NCBI GenBank assembly: GCA_036496265.1
Contig: DASXLL010000017.1
Location: 1 to 31,837, forward strand
Direction of reading: 5' to 3'
Source of the DNA: CAYLLN01 sp036496265
Lineage (GTDB): Bacteria; Planctomycetota; Planctomycetia; Pirellulales; Pirellulaceae
DNA length: 31,837 bases
The notes beneath the pieces are model-generated. The model was given only the letters and a program-made list of their open reading frames with translations, did not search any database and was not told the DNA's origin. This document shows positions 1 through 6,834 of this stretch, one piece after another (the stretch's first letter is position 1; each line of letters begins with the position of its first letter). Made by a program: the position numbers and the translations under genes.

Positions 1-628
1 GCCAACACGAACCGCGCCGCCGGCCACCCCGCTCCACTCCGGCTGGGTAAGGGCCTGCGCTCCGCGGGGAGGCCGGCTCCCCAACTCGCAGCCCCAGCCA
101 TGTGACCACAACGCGTCTTGACAAAACCCTACATAGCTAAAACCAAAACGCGTGAAACCGAGGCGATGAGGGCGGAACATGGATAAGCCCTTGCGTGGGA
201 GGGTGCGAATGGCTTAAGCGGCGGTTCGCGATTGCCGCTGCGTTATCGAATTGTCTGCGAGACGGCTTCGCGGAGTTGGCAGGTGCTACGGCCGGCGAGG
301 ACGGGTATCAACGGAGCAAGTATTTTAATGGAAGGGCGAGGCCGAACTTATCTGGGACAATTTTTTTCTAGTACTTTTGGGTATCAGCGATGACGGTAAG
401 TCGTTGAGGCGTAAGGGCGGAGAGCGGTGAGTGGTTGGTGAGCGTTTCGGGACTTATGGTGAGGTTTGGTGAGCGGTGGTGAGCTTAGGTCTCGTGGCGC
501 TCCGAATTTGATGATTTGTCTCAGTGATATATTGCAAAATCGCGGGAAAGGCGGGCAGGAATTCGGGAAGTTTTCTCGGGCCGCGATTCGCAGGGTTGCT
601 GGTGGGTCTTCGACGCGACCGCCGGCGA
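1..628. other. Gene-poor region with a phased GGTGAG array
   Basis: I see no convincing gene here. The short open frames have no recognisable domain, signal peptide or planctomycete-like composition. The left part is GC-rich, and a slightly AT-richer patch lies near 520-545. The only structured element is the set of GGTGAG words at 426-483, listed separately. A TTGACA at 118-123 has no matching -10 element at normal spacing. The region lies downstream of the small lipoprotein gene at 629-1105, so it could hold the 3' trailer of that transcript or the flank of a gene beyond the window. Confidence 0.5.
426..483 (+). repeat. Five GGTGAG direct repeats with helical spacing
   Basis: The hexamer GGTGAG occurs at 426-431, 437-442, 458-463, 468-473 and 478-483. 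Start-to-start distances are 11, 21, 10 and 10 bases, close to one or two turns of DNA. On the other strand the word reads CTCACC, and the same word occurs twice in tandem at 28165-28178. The spacing would suit a protein-binding array, but a degenerate low-complexity repeat is equally possible. The function is unknown. Confidence 0.45.
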
Positions 629-1105
629 TCACTCCTTCGGCGCCCCTTTGATTTGTCCGGCGTTTGACTTTAAGTCGAAATCAAACGCATTTTTACCTGG
701 CTTCACGTCGGCGGTGAGAGTGGTGGCTTCGTTATAGACGATCGGCACACGTTCTTTTGGCCCGGGACCGCCACCCGTGCCCAAATCGCCCGTGCTGATT
801 CGCACCGAATTGTTGCCGATCCAAGCACCTTTCTCATTGTCAGTAAACATCATCTCGTAGCTGCCGTTGGCGTCGGTGCGGCCGTAGGAGGTCGTGCCGT
901 GCTCCGTCGGGGCAAACACGACGAAGGCGTTTGCCAGCGGCTGTCCGTCGAGCGTGACCTTGCCGCGCACGTCGGCTAGATCGCCGCGTTTGCTGCAACT
1001 GGCCGACAACGCAAGAAGCGCGGTGAGGCCGAGGATAATCCGTCTGCTCGACAAAGCTCGCGACAGCCCGCCCGACATCGAGCACGTTAATTTCACATCC
1101 ATCAT
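629..1105 (-). CDS. Small exported lipoprotein-like protein with transthyretin-like domain
   Basis: This 158-residue protein is of a kind very common in planctomycetes. The N-terminus has basic residues (two Arg near position 21), then a hydrophobic stretch (about 23-36) and a cysteine at about 37 (LSASC), which suggests a lipoprotein signal. The box is not classic because the -3 position is Ser. The mature part starts with a VRGKVTLDGQPLANAFVVF motif and continues with GRTDANGSYEM. This is the carboxypeptidase-regulatory/transthyretin-like beta-sandwich signature (about residues 46-90). Such domains are thought to mediate surface or protein contacts, but no substrate is known. The gene is divergent from the exopolysaccharide operon and has no co-directional partner. 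ATG at 1105 is used; a second ATG one codon in is equally possible. The general class is well supported and the role is unknown. Confidence 0.8.
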   Translation of the reverse strand: MMDVKLTCSMSGGLSRALSSRRIILGLTALLALSASCSKRGDLADVRGKVTLDGQPLANAFVVFAPTEHGTTSYGRTDANGSYEMMFTDNEKGAWIGNNSVRISTGDLGTGGGPGPKERVPIVYNEATTLTADVKPGKNAFDFDLKSNAGQIKGAPKE

Positions 1106-1478
1106 TCACCCGCTGCGACGGTCAATCATTTAACTGCGTATCGTTCCACGGCTACGGCACGGCAGCAAGCAAAATCTGGCAAGGCCCGTCGGCGCCTCTC
1201 TATAAAAATCCGATGGAACGATTCCGTACCGGGCTGCGTCTGAGCCGGTACAATTGGCCTATCTTCCCCTATCCCATCTTTGGGGCGGCATAGTCTTTGC
1301 CATGAATGGGCCGGTTTTGCGCGTTGTGCAGACAAGGAGGCCGGTACAAGCCGTATCTCCAGGCTGTGACTGAAGATACGAGAATTCAAATTCTCGTTCT
1401 ATCTATCTTTCCCATATCGCCCAAATACACTGAGTCTTATAAGCCAGTGGTTAACTTTCTTTTTGCCGAGCGCCCGAC
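1106..1478. promoter_or_regulatory. Divergent intergenic region upstream of the exopolysaccharide operon
   Basis: This 373-base gap separates the minus-strand lipoprotein gene from the plus-strand operon and must hold promoters for both. Visible structure includes the 10-base word GCCGGTACAA at 1244-1253 and again at 1340-1349. The first copy also forms an imperfect hairpin with GTACCGG at 1226-1232. A perfect 9-base inverted repeat lies at 1378-1397, and a weak -10-like TATAAG at 1438-1443 has no good -35 box. I see no convincing coding region. Assigning any of these as operators is inference from position only. Confidence 0.45.
1378..1397. repeat. Perfect inverted repeat in the operon leader
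   Basis: The arms ACGAGAATT (1378-1386) and AATTCTCGT (1389-1397) are exact reverse complements around a 2-base centre. The element lies 81 bases before the first gene of the exopolysaccharide operon. It is followed by a pyrimidine-rich run (TTCTATCTATCTTTCCC). It could be a dimeric regulator site or an RNA hairpin in the leader; the sequence alone cannot decide. Confidence 0.5.
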
Positions 1479-3011
1479 ATGGAACGTCTGAATCACCTCG
1501 AATTGGCACCGATGGATGTGCCGCAGTTTTTGTGGCGGCATCGCAAGACGGTGCTAAAAACGTTCGCGGTCGGCATGACTGTGACGCTGCTCTATTTCGC
1601 GCTCGCGACGCGAACGTATCGTTCGGAAGCGAAGGTTCTCGTCCGCATTGGCCGCGAAAGCATTACGCTCGATCCGACGGCGACGACGGGTCAGTTTGTC
1701 GCGATGGCCGAGACTCGCGACAGCGAATTGCACGAAGTCGAAGAGCTGCTCGCCAGCCGGGCGACGGCGGAGAAAATCGTCGATCAGTTCGGGCCGCGCA
1801 TCATTATGGAAAAGAAAGGTTCTGGTTCCGTCGGCGACATGCTGTCTTGGCTGAACGCGGTCAATCTAAACCCGCTGCGGGTTTATAGCCTGCGAGATAA
1901 AGCGGTAAAGGCACTGCAGAAGAATCTGGGAATCTCGGCCGGAAAGAAGTCGAATGTTTTGACGGTTTCTTACAAGGCGAACAATCCGCAACAGGCTCAC
2001 GATGTGCTCGAAGCGCTGCTCGCGTCGGCCCGCGAGGATCATGCCCGCGTTCATCGCACCAGTGGCTCGCAAAAGTTCTTTGAAAGCCAGCGCGAGTTGC
2101 TAGGCAAAGACTTGCGGGCACAAGAGCAAGGGTTGCGGGAATACAAAGACACGCACGGCCTGGCGTCGCTGACGACGCAGCGTGACGCCGAGGTTGGCAT
2201 CATCGCGGCGCTGCAAAGCGATCTGCTGCGGGCCCGCGCGGAGCAAAGCGCGGCGCAAGCGGAAGTTGATTTGCGGCACAAGCAATTGCGCGATCAGCCG
2301 GCGATGATCGTGACCGAGCAAACGACCGGACAGCCTCAAACGGCCAAACAGACGCTGCGCGAGAAGCTCTACGAGTTGGAAGTTCGCGAGCAAGAATTGG
2401 CGGCCCGCCTCAAAGCCGAATCGCCGCAACTGGTGCAAATTCGGACGCAGATCGCCGAAGCGCGACGGATCATGACCGATGAGCAGATCAGCACCGAGAC
2501 CAAAAAAGGCCTCAGCCAAACGCATCAAGCGGCTGAGCTGGCTCTGCAAGAGCGAGAGACGGCGCTCGTGGCCTTGTCGGCTCGATGCGCGGCCCTGGAT
2601 AGCAAGTTGGCCACGGCCAACGACGAGCTGAAAAAGCTGAATGCTGCTGAATTGGAGCTCAGTCACATCGAGCGCGAGATCGATCTAGCCCGCACGAGCT
2701 ATCGGAAGTATTCGGAGAATTTAGAGCAGGTGCGAATCGATCAGGAACTCGAGGTTGCGAAGATTTCGAGCCTGAACTTGATGCAACCGCCGACGTTCAG
2801 CGAGACGCCTGCCACGCCCGATCCAATGGTTACGCTCACGCTGGGCGGCATCGGGTCGCTGCTGGCCGGCGTTGGCGTGGCACTGCTTTATCACCAACCC
2901 TCCCGCAAGCGCCGCTCTGGTTCGCGAAGAGCGAAAGAGCCGGCGCATGACAACGGCTCCGCCGCATCGCATCCCCGCTCCTTGGAGGTCGCCACAGCCA
3001 AACCGCGGTGA
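1479..3011 (+). CDS. Wzz/GumC-type polysaccharide chain-length determinant, without kinase
   Basis: This 510-residue inner-membrane polysaccharide co-polymerase is expected to control chain length and help export. Transmembrane segment 1 is at about 24-42, followed by the Wzz core with LVRIGRE (54-60). A long coiled-coil region, rich in Glu, Gln, Ala and Leu, spans about 195-400. The GNVR-like segment ends in LMQPPTFSETPATPDP, just before transmembrane segment 2 (about 451-470). The C-terminus is a short basic and polar tail, with no Walker motifs or tyrosine-rich cluster, so the BY-kinase domain of Wzc is absent. This is the first gene of the operon. Its stop overlaps the earliest possible start of the next gene by 4 bases. 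A perfect palindrome at 1867-1885 is read in frame as residues about 130-136, in the loop between the Wzz core and the coiled coil. Confidence 0.9.
   Translation: MERLNHLELAPMDVPQFLWRHRKTVLKTFAVGMTVTLLYFALATRTYRSEAKVLVRIGRESITLDPTATTGQFVAMAETRDSELHEVEELLASRATAEKIVDQFGPRIIMEKKGSGSVGDMLSWLNAVNLNPLRVYSLRDKAVKALQKNLGISAGKKSNVLTVSYKANNPQQAHDVLEALLASAREDHARVHRTSGSQKFFESQRELLGKDLRAQEQGLREYKDTHGLASLTTQRDAEVGIIAALQSDLLRARAEQSAAQAEVDLRHKQLRDQPAMIVTEQTTGQPQTAKQTLREKLYELEVREQELAARLKAESPQLVQIRTQIAEARRIMTDEQISTETKKGLSQTHQAAELALQERETALVALSARCAALDSKLATANDELKKLNAAELELSHIEREIDLARTSYRKYSENLEQVRIDQELEVAKISSLNLMQPPTFSETPATPDPMVTLTLGGIGSLLAGVGVALLYHQPSRKRRSGSRRAKEPAHDNGSAASHPRSLEVATAKPR
1867..1885. repeat. In-frame perfect palindrome inside the chain-length gene
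   Basis: TAAACCCGC (1867-1875) and GCGGGTTTA (1877-1885) are exact reverse complements around a single T. The element is translated as part of NPLRVY in a region of the Wzz family that usually varies in length. A 9-base perfect stem with a 1-base loop inside a coding region is unlikely by chance. It may be an inserted palindromic word, but copies elsewhere in the genome cannot be checked here. Confidence 0.5.
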
Positions 3012-3871
3012 TTCCTTACCTCCGCTTTTGGTTGCCTTCGCCATCCATGTCGCTTGGTCTTCTTAGCAACGATCAGCCGCTGCTCAGCGGCCACGGCCCA
3101 GACGCACTGCCGCGTCTGACGGTCGTGGCGCCGTTGTTCAACGAAGCCGACTCGATCGAGCGGCTGCGAAACGAGCTGTTTCGATTAGGGGCGACGCTCG
3201 CCGGCAAATATGAAACGGAGTTCCTGCTAATCGACGACGGCAGCACGGACGAGACATACTCCGTTATTCAGCGCGTCTTTGCAGATGACCATCAGGTGCG
3301 CTGCGTGCGGCACTCTGTAAACCGCGGCCTGGCAGCCGCACTCGCGACAGGCATCGCCGACGCGAGGACGCCAATCGTTGCTTCAATCGATGCGGATTGC
3401 ACCTATGAACCGGTGCAACTGGTGGCTTTGCTCGAGTGCATTGCTAGCGGCGTCGATATGGTTGTGGCGTCGCCGTATCATCCGCAAGGAAAAGTCGTCG
3501 GCGTTCCGGTCTGGCGAATCGCGATCTCGAAGCTGGCGTCACGCCTGTATCGCTTCGTCCTGCGAAATCAATTGCACACCTATACGAGCTGTTTTCGCGT
3601 CTATCGCCGCAGCTCGGTGCTTGGCTTGCCACAAACGCGCAGCGGCTTCGTGGGCGTCGTCGAAATGTTGTGGCAGCTTGATCGGCGCGGCGGAACGATC
3701 GTTGAATGCCCGGCTGTACTAACGGTGCGGAAGACGGGCCAATCGAAAATGCGAATTCTGACCACGGCGCTTGGTCACTTGCGGCTCTTGGCGGCTGCAG
3801 CGTGGGAGCGAATGCCAATTGTGCCTCGCGGCGCGCGACCGGAGCCGCTCGTGGCGCGACCCGTTGGATGA
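3008..3871 (+). CDS. Family 2 glycosyltransferase, dolichol-phosphate-mannosyltransferase-like
   Basis: This 287-residue (from GTG 3008) GT-A fold enzyme probably moves a sugar from a nucleotide donor to a lipid or glycan acceptor during repeat-unit assembly. Visible motifs are VVAPLFNEADS (39-49), LIDDGSTDE (74-82) and SIDADCTYEP (126-135), the last carrying the DxD-type metal site. SCFRVYRR follows later and resembles the acceptor-side motif of DPM1/GtrB-like enzymes. There are no C-terminal transmembrane helices, unlike GtrB. Two starts are possible: GTG at 3008, overlapping the previous stop, or ATG at 3047, which removes 13 residues with no domain content. Neither has a clear ribosome-binding site. 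The family is certain; donor and acceptor are unknown. Confidence 0.88.
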   Translation: MIPYLRFWLPSPSMSLGLLSNDQPLLSGHGPDALPRLTVVAPLFNEADSIERLRNELFRLGATLAGKYETEFLLIDDGSTDETYSVIQRVFADDHQVRCVRHSVNRGLAAALATGIADARTPIVASIDADCTYEPVQLVALLECIASGVDMVVASPYHPQGKVVGVPVWRIAISKLASRLYRFVLRNQLHTYTSCFRVYRRSSVLGLPQTRSGFVGVVEMLWQLDRRGGTIVECPAVLTVRKTGQSKMRILTTALGHLRLLAAAAWERMPIVPRGARPEPLVARPVG

Positions 3872-3907
3872 ATACTTTGATTTGCAACTCGATTTTGTGA
3901 GACCGAC

Positions 3908-5134
3908 ATGATCCAAAAACTTCCTTTGACTTTGCCATCCGACCAGGATGCGACGGGACGAACGCTGGGCGACGAAGAAATCGCCCGCGTGGCCTCCGCG
4001 ATCCGAAGCGGCACGCTCACGAGCACCAAGGGAGCGTATGTCAAGCAACTCGAAGAACGCTGGGCCGCCGCGATGGGCGTAAAGCATGCGTACGCCTGCT
4101 CGCACGGCAGCGCGGCCATTCACTGCGCGATTGCGGCAATCAATCCCGAGCCGGGCGATGAAATCGTCACGACGTCAATCACCGACATGGGTGCGCTCAC
4201 GCCCATTTTGTTTCAAGGCGCCATTCCAGTCTTCGCGGATGTCGATCCGGCGACGTGCAATGTCACGGCGGAAACGATCGAGCGCGTTTTAAGCGATCGC
4301 ACGCGGGCGGTCGTCGTCACGCACCTGTTCGGCAACCCGTGCGACATGATGGCGATCATGCGATTGTGCCAGGAGCGCGGCATCCCGGTGATCGAAGATT
4401 GTGCCCAAGCCTTTGGCGCTCGCCACGCCGGTCAGTTAGTCGGCACGATCGGCGACATTGGCTGCTTCAGCCTGCAGCAGGGTAAGCACATCACGACCGG
4501 CGAAGGCGGCCTGGTGGTGACGAACAATGCGGATTACGCCCGGCGGACGTTTCTGTTCATCAACAAGGCTTGGGGCTATGGCGATCCGCAGCCGGACCAC
4601 TATTTTCTGGCGCTCAACTATCGCATGACCGAGCTGGCCGGCGCGGTGGCCGTGGCGCAGCTCGACAAGCTCGATGACGTGGTGGAGCGGCGCATTGAGC
4701 TGGCAAATGAACTCACGGCCGCGCTCACGGGCCTGCCGGGCATTGCCACGCCGGCCGTTTGTCGCGGCGATGTTCATACCTACTGGAAATACTGCCTCGG
4801 AGTCGATTCGCGAATGGTTACCGGCGGGTCGGTGCAACTGGGCGCGGCGCTTAAGCAGCGGGGCATCTTCTCGGCCCCGCGATACATCCAAAAGCCGGCG
4901 TTTGCCTGCCAAATCTTCCGCGATCAACGGACGTTTGGCGAAAGTCGCTGGCCGTTCACGCTCGCGCGGCCCGCAGCGGTCGATTATTCGCCTGAGCAAT
5001 TCCCGGGCACGTACGAAGGACTCGACCGTGTGTTGGTTTTGCCGTGGAACGAGCGGTACACGAGCGAGCACGTGCAGTACATCGCCGATTCGATTTCCGC
5101 CTGCGTAGCGGACCTGCGGAGGGCCGCCGCATGA
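3908..5134 (+). CDS. DegT/DnrJ/EryC1/StrS-type sugar aminotransferase
   Basis: This 408-residue PLP-dependent enzyme aminates a keto-sugar nucleotide. The fold-type I signature is clear: YACSHGSAAIHCA (about 62-74), IEDCAQAFGARH (162-173, with Asp164 positioned for the PLP ring nitrogen) and FSLQQGKHITTGEGG (187-201, with Lys193 as the Schiff-base lysine). Length is typical of the family. It sits directly before a Gfo/Idh/MocA oxidoreductase and a hexapeptide acetyltransferase. This order matches the 3-oxidation, 3-amination and 3-N-acetylation steps known from WbpB, WbpE and WbpD, so a WbpE-like role on a UDP-3-keto-HexNAcA is the best guess. A perosamine- or QuiNAc-type substrate cannot be excluded. 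Its stop overlaps the next start as ATGA. Confidence 0.92.
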   Translation: MIQKLPLTLPSDQDATGRTLGDEEIARVASAIRSGTLTSTKGAYVKQLEERWAAAMGVKHAYACSHGSAAIHCAIAAINPEPGDEIVTTSITDMGALTPILFQGAIPVFADVDPATCNVTAETIERVLSDRTRAVVVTHLFGNPCDMMAIMRLCQERGIPVIEDCAQAFGARHAGQLVGTIGDIGCFSLQQGKHITTGEGGLVVTNNADYARRTFLFINKAWGYGDPQPDHYFLALNYRMTELAGAVAVAQLDKLDDVVERRIELANELTAALTGLPGIATPAVCRGDVHTYWKYCLGVDSRMVTGGSVQLGAALKQRGIFSAPRYIQKPAFACQIFRDQRTFGESRWPFTLARPAAVDYSPEQFPGTYEGLDRVLVLPWNERYTSEHVQYIADSISACVADLRRAAA

Positions 5135-6144
5135 GCCAGAAAATGCAACTAGGACTGATCGGGGCCGGAGGAATTGCCCAAACGTATGTGCAGGCTCTCG
5201 CCGAATCGGTGACGGCCGAACTGGTGGGCGTGGCGGACGTGCGGGCGAGCGCCGCGAAGGCCCTGGCGGAGCGCGCCGGCTGTCCAGCCTTTGGCTCGTT
5301 CGAGGAGCTGCTCGAAGAGGTCGATTGCGAGGGCGTGATTGTCTGTACGCCGCCCGTGACCCATCCAGAAATCTGTTGTAACCTGCTCGATCGCGGCCTG
5401 AACGTGCTCTGCGAGAAACCGCTGGCCGTCGGCCTCGATGAAGCACGGGCCATGGTGGCTGCCGCGGAGCGTTCGGGCGCTCAGCTCACGATGGCGTCCA
5501 AATTCCGCTATGCCCGCGATGTGGTCGAAGCAAAATCGATTGTCGCTTCGGGCGTCATCGGCGACGTGGTGCTGTTCGAGAACGCCTTCACCTCGCGCGT
5601 CGAAATGAAGTCTCGCTGGAATAGCGATCCGACAATCAGCGGCGGCGGCGTGCTGGTCGATAACGGAACGCACTCCGTCGATATTCTGCGGTACTTTTTG
5701 GGCCCGCTGGTCGAAATCCAAACGATCGAAGGCCGCCGCGTGCAAGATATTCCCGTGGAAGATACCGTGCGGGTGTTTGTCCGCAGCGCCGCGGGCGTGA
5801 TGGGCAGCATCGACTTGTCATGGAGCCTCAACAAGGAGCTGCCGTACTACATCAGCGTGTATGGCTCCGGCGGGACAGTGCACGTTGGCTGGAAGGAATC
5901 GAAATTCCGGCGGGCGGACGACAAGGAATGGACGGTGTTTGGCAGCGGCTACGAAAAAGTGCAGGCGTTTCGCAGTCAGATCGACAACTTCGTACGGTCG
6001 ATTCGCGGCCATGAAGCGCCGTTGATTTCGCTGGCCGATGCGCTGGCGTCGGTCGAGGTGATCGACGCGGCTTACGATGCCATGTGGCGAGCAGCCTGGG
6101 TCGCGGTCGATTCGGATTTGTCCAAGTCGCTGGCAGCGGCGTAA
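5131..6144 (+). CDS. Gfo/Idh/MocA-family sugar dehydrogenase, WbpB-like
   Basis: The 337-residue NAD-dependent oxidoreductase has the N-terminal Rossmann motif LGLIGAGGIAQ (7-17) and the conserved CEKPLAV (94-100), whose Lys96 is a catalytic residue in this family. It also has GGGVLVDNGTHSVDILRYF (171-189), with the usual Asp and His of the active site. A longer frame opens upstream at 5044, but ATG 5131 is preferred. It overlaps the preceding stop as ATGA, and the protein then starts directly at the Rossmann strand. The context suggests oxidation of the C3 hydroxyl of a UDP-sugar for the neighbouring aminotransferase. Substrate identity is inferred from gene order only. Confidence 0.92.
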   Translation: MSQKMQLGLIGAGGIAQTYVQALAESVTAELVGVADVRASAAKALAERAGCPAFGSFEELLEEVDCEGVIVCTPPVTHPEICCNLLDRGLNVLCEKPLAVGLDEARAMVAAAERSGAQLTMASKFRYARDVVEAKSIVASGVIGDVVLFENAFTSRVEMKSRWNSDPTISGGGVLVDNGTHSVDILRYFLGPLVEIQTIEGRRVQDIPVEDTVRVFVRSAAGVMGSIDLSWSLNKELPYYISVYGSGGTVHVGWKESKFRRADDKEWTVFGSGYEKVQAFRSQIDNFVRSIRGHEAPLISLADALASVEVIDAAYDAMWRAAWVAVDSDLSKSLAAA

Positions 6145-6165
6145 AGATCAGAAATTAGAGATCAG
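6145..6165 (+). repeat. Short direct repeat filling an operon gap
   Basis: AGATCAG occurs at 6145-6151 and 6159-6165, a 14-base period. Together the two copies and their spacer occupy the whole gap between the oxidoreductase stop and the acetyltransferase ATG. No Shine-Dalgarno sequence is visible in the gap. Similar short repeats fill other operon gaps in this window (27367-27391 and 28165-28178). Confidence 0.4.
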
Positions 6166-6828
6166 ATGAGTATTCGAGTACATCCCACAGCGATTGTCGA
6201 AGAGGGCGTTAAGCTCGGCGACGGCACGAGCGTCTGGGATTGCGCGCACATTCGGCACGGCACGACGATCGGCAAGGAGTGTCTGATCGGCGGAAAGGCA
6301 TTGATCGCTTACGACGTCGCGATCGGCAATCGCGTGAAGATTAATTCGGCAGCCTATATCTGCAACGGCGTGACCATTGAGGACGGCGTCATGGTCAGCG
6401 CCGGCGTCATTTTCACCAACGATCGGTTCCCGCGGGCGGCGACGAATGACTTGTCGGAATTGCGGCCATCGACGCCCGATGAGCATACGTTGCCGACGCT
6501 CGTGCGCGAGGGCGCGACGATCGGGGCCGGCGCAATCATCGGCTGCGGCCTGACGATCGGCCGCTTCGCGATGGTGGGTATGGGATCAGTCGTCACGCGT
6601 AGCGTTCCGGATTTTCATCTCATCATTGGTAATCCGGCCCGGTCAATCGGCTGTGTCTGCCGGTGTGGCCAGCCGTTGGTGAAGTGGGATGAGTTGAACG
6701 GCGCGGAGAGCGTTCAATTGCAATGCCGAGAGTGCGGCTGGGAGTTTGAGATTTGTGAACGTGAGGTGGTTGAACGAGTTATGAACGGAGTACCGGGAGC
6801 AAGTTTGCTCCCGGCTGTTGGGAATTAA
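6166..6828 (+). CDS. Left-handed beta-helix sugar N-acetyltransferase with zinc-ribbon tail, WbpD-like
   Basis: The 220-residue acyltransferase has repeated hexapeptides of the I-G-x-x-x type from about residue 5 to 155 (for example VHPTAIVEEGVKLGDG, TIGAGAIIGCGLTIGRFAMVG). It contains the loop FTNDRFPRA, seen in WbpD/WlbB-like enzymes. It should acetylate the 3-amino group made by the upstream aminotransferase, using acetyl-CoA. The C-terminus adds a CxCG ... CxxCG pair (about residues 163-193), probably a small zinc ribbon. The last residues are encoded by a perfect palindrome (6793-6814) and probably are not part of the fold. Just before the ATG lies a direct repeat AGATCAG (6145-6151, 6159-6165). 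The family is secure; the exact substrate is inferred. Confidence 0.9.
   Translation: MSIRVHPTAIVEEGVKLGDGTSVWDCAHIRHGTTIGKECLIGGKALIAYDVAIGNRVKINSAAYICNGVTIEDGVMVSAGVIFTNDRFPRAATNDLSELRPSTPDEHTLPTLVREGATIGAGAIIGCGLTIGRFAMVGMGSVVTRSVPDFHLIIGNPARSIGCVCRCGQPLVKWDELNGAESVQLQCRECGWEFEICEREVVERVMNGVPGASLLPAVGN
6793..6814. repeat. Perfect palindrome at the 3' end of the acetyltransferase gene
   Basis: CCGGGAGCAA (6793-6802) and TTGCTCCCGG (6805-6814) form a perfect 10-base stem with a 2-base centre. The element lies in frame in the last codons of the acetyltransferase gene, 21 bases before the next ATG at 6835. No T-run follows, so it does not look like a rho-independent terminator. An inserted REP-like word or an mRNA-stabilising hairpin are the main options. 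Confidence 0.6.
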
Positions 6829-6834
6829 GAATCA

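Noticed and set aside
118..139. TTGACA at 118-123 as a promoter
   Set aside because: No TATAAT-like box at 16-18 bases spacing and no gene starts downstream on this strand nearby.
4436..5446. A 336-codon open frame on the minus strand
   Set aside because: Antisense to the aminotransferase and oxidoreductase genes, with Arg/Ala-rich composition and no domain.
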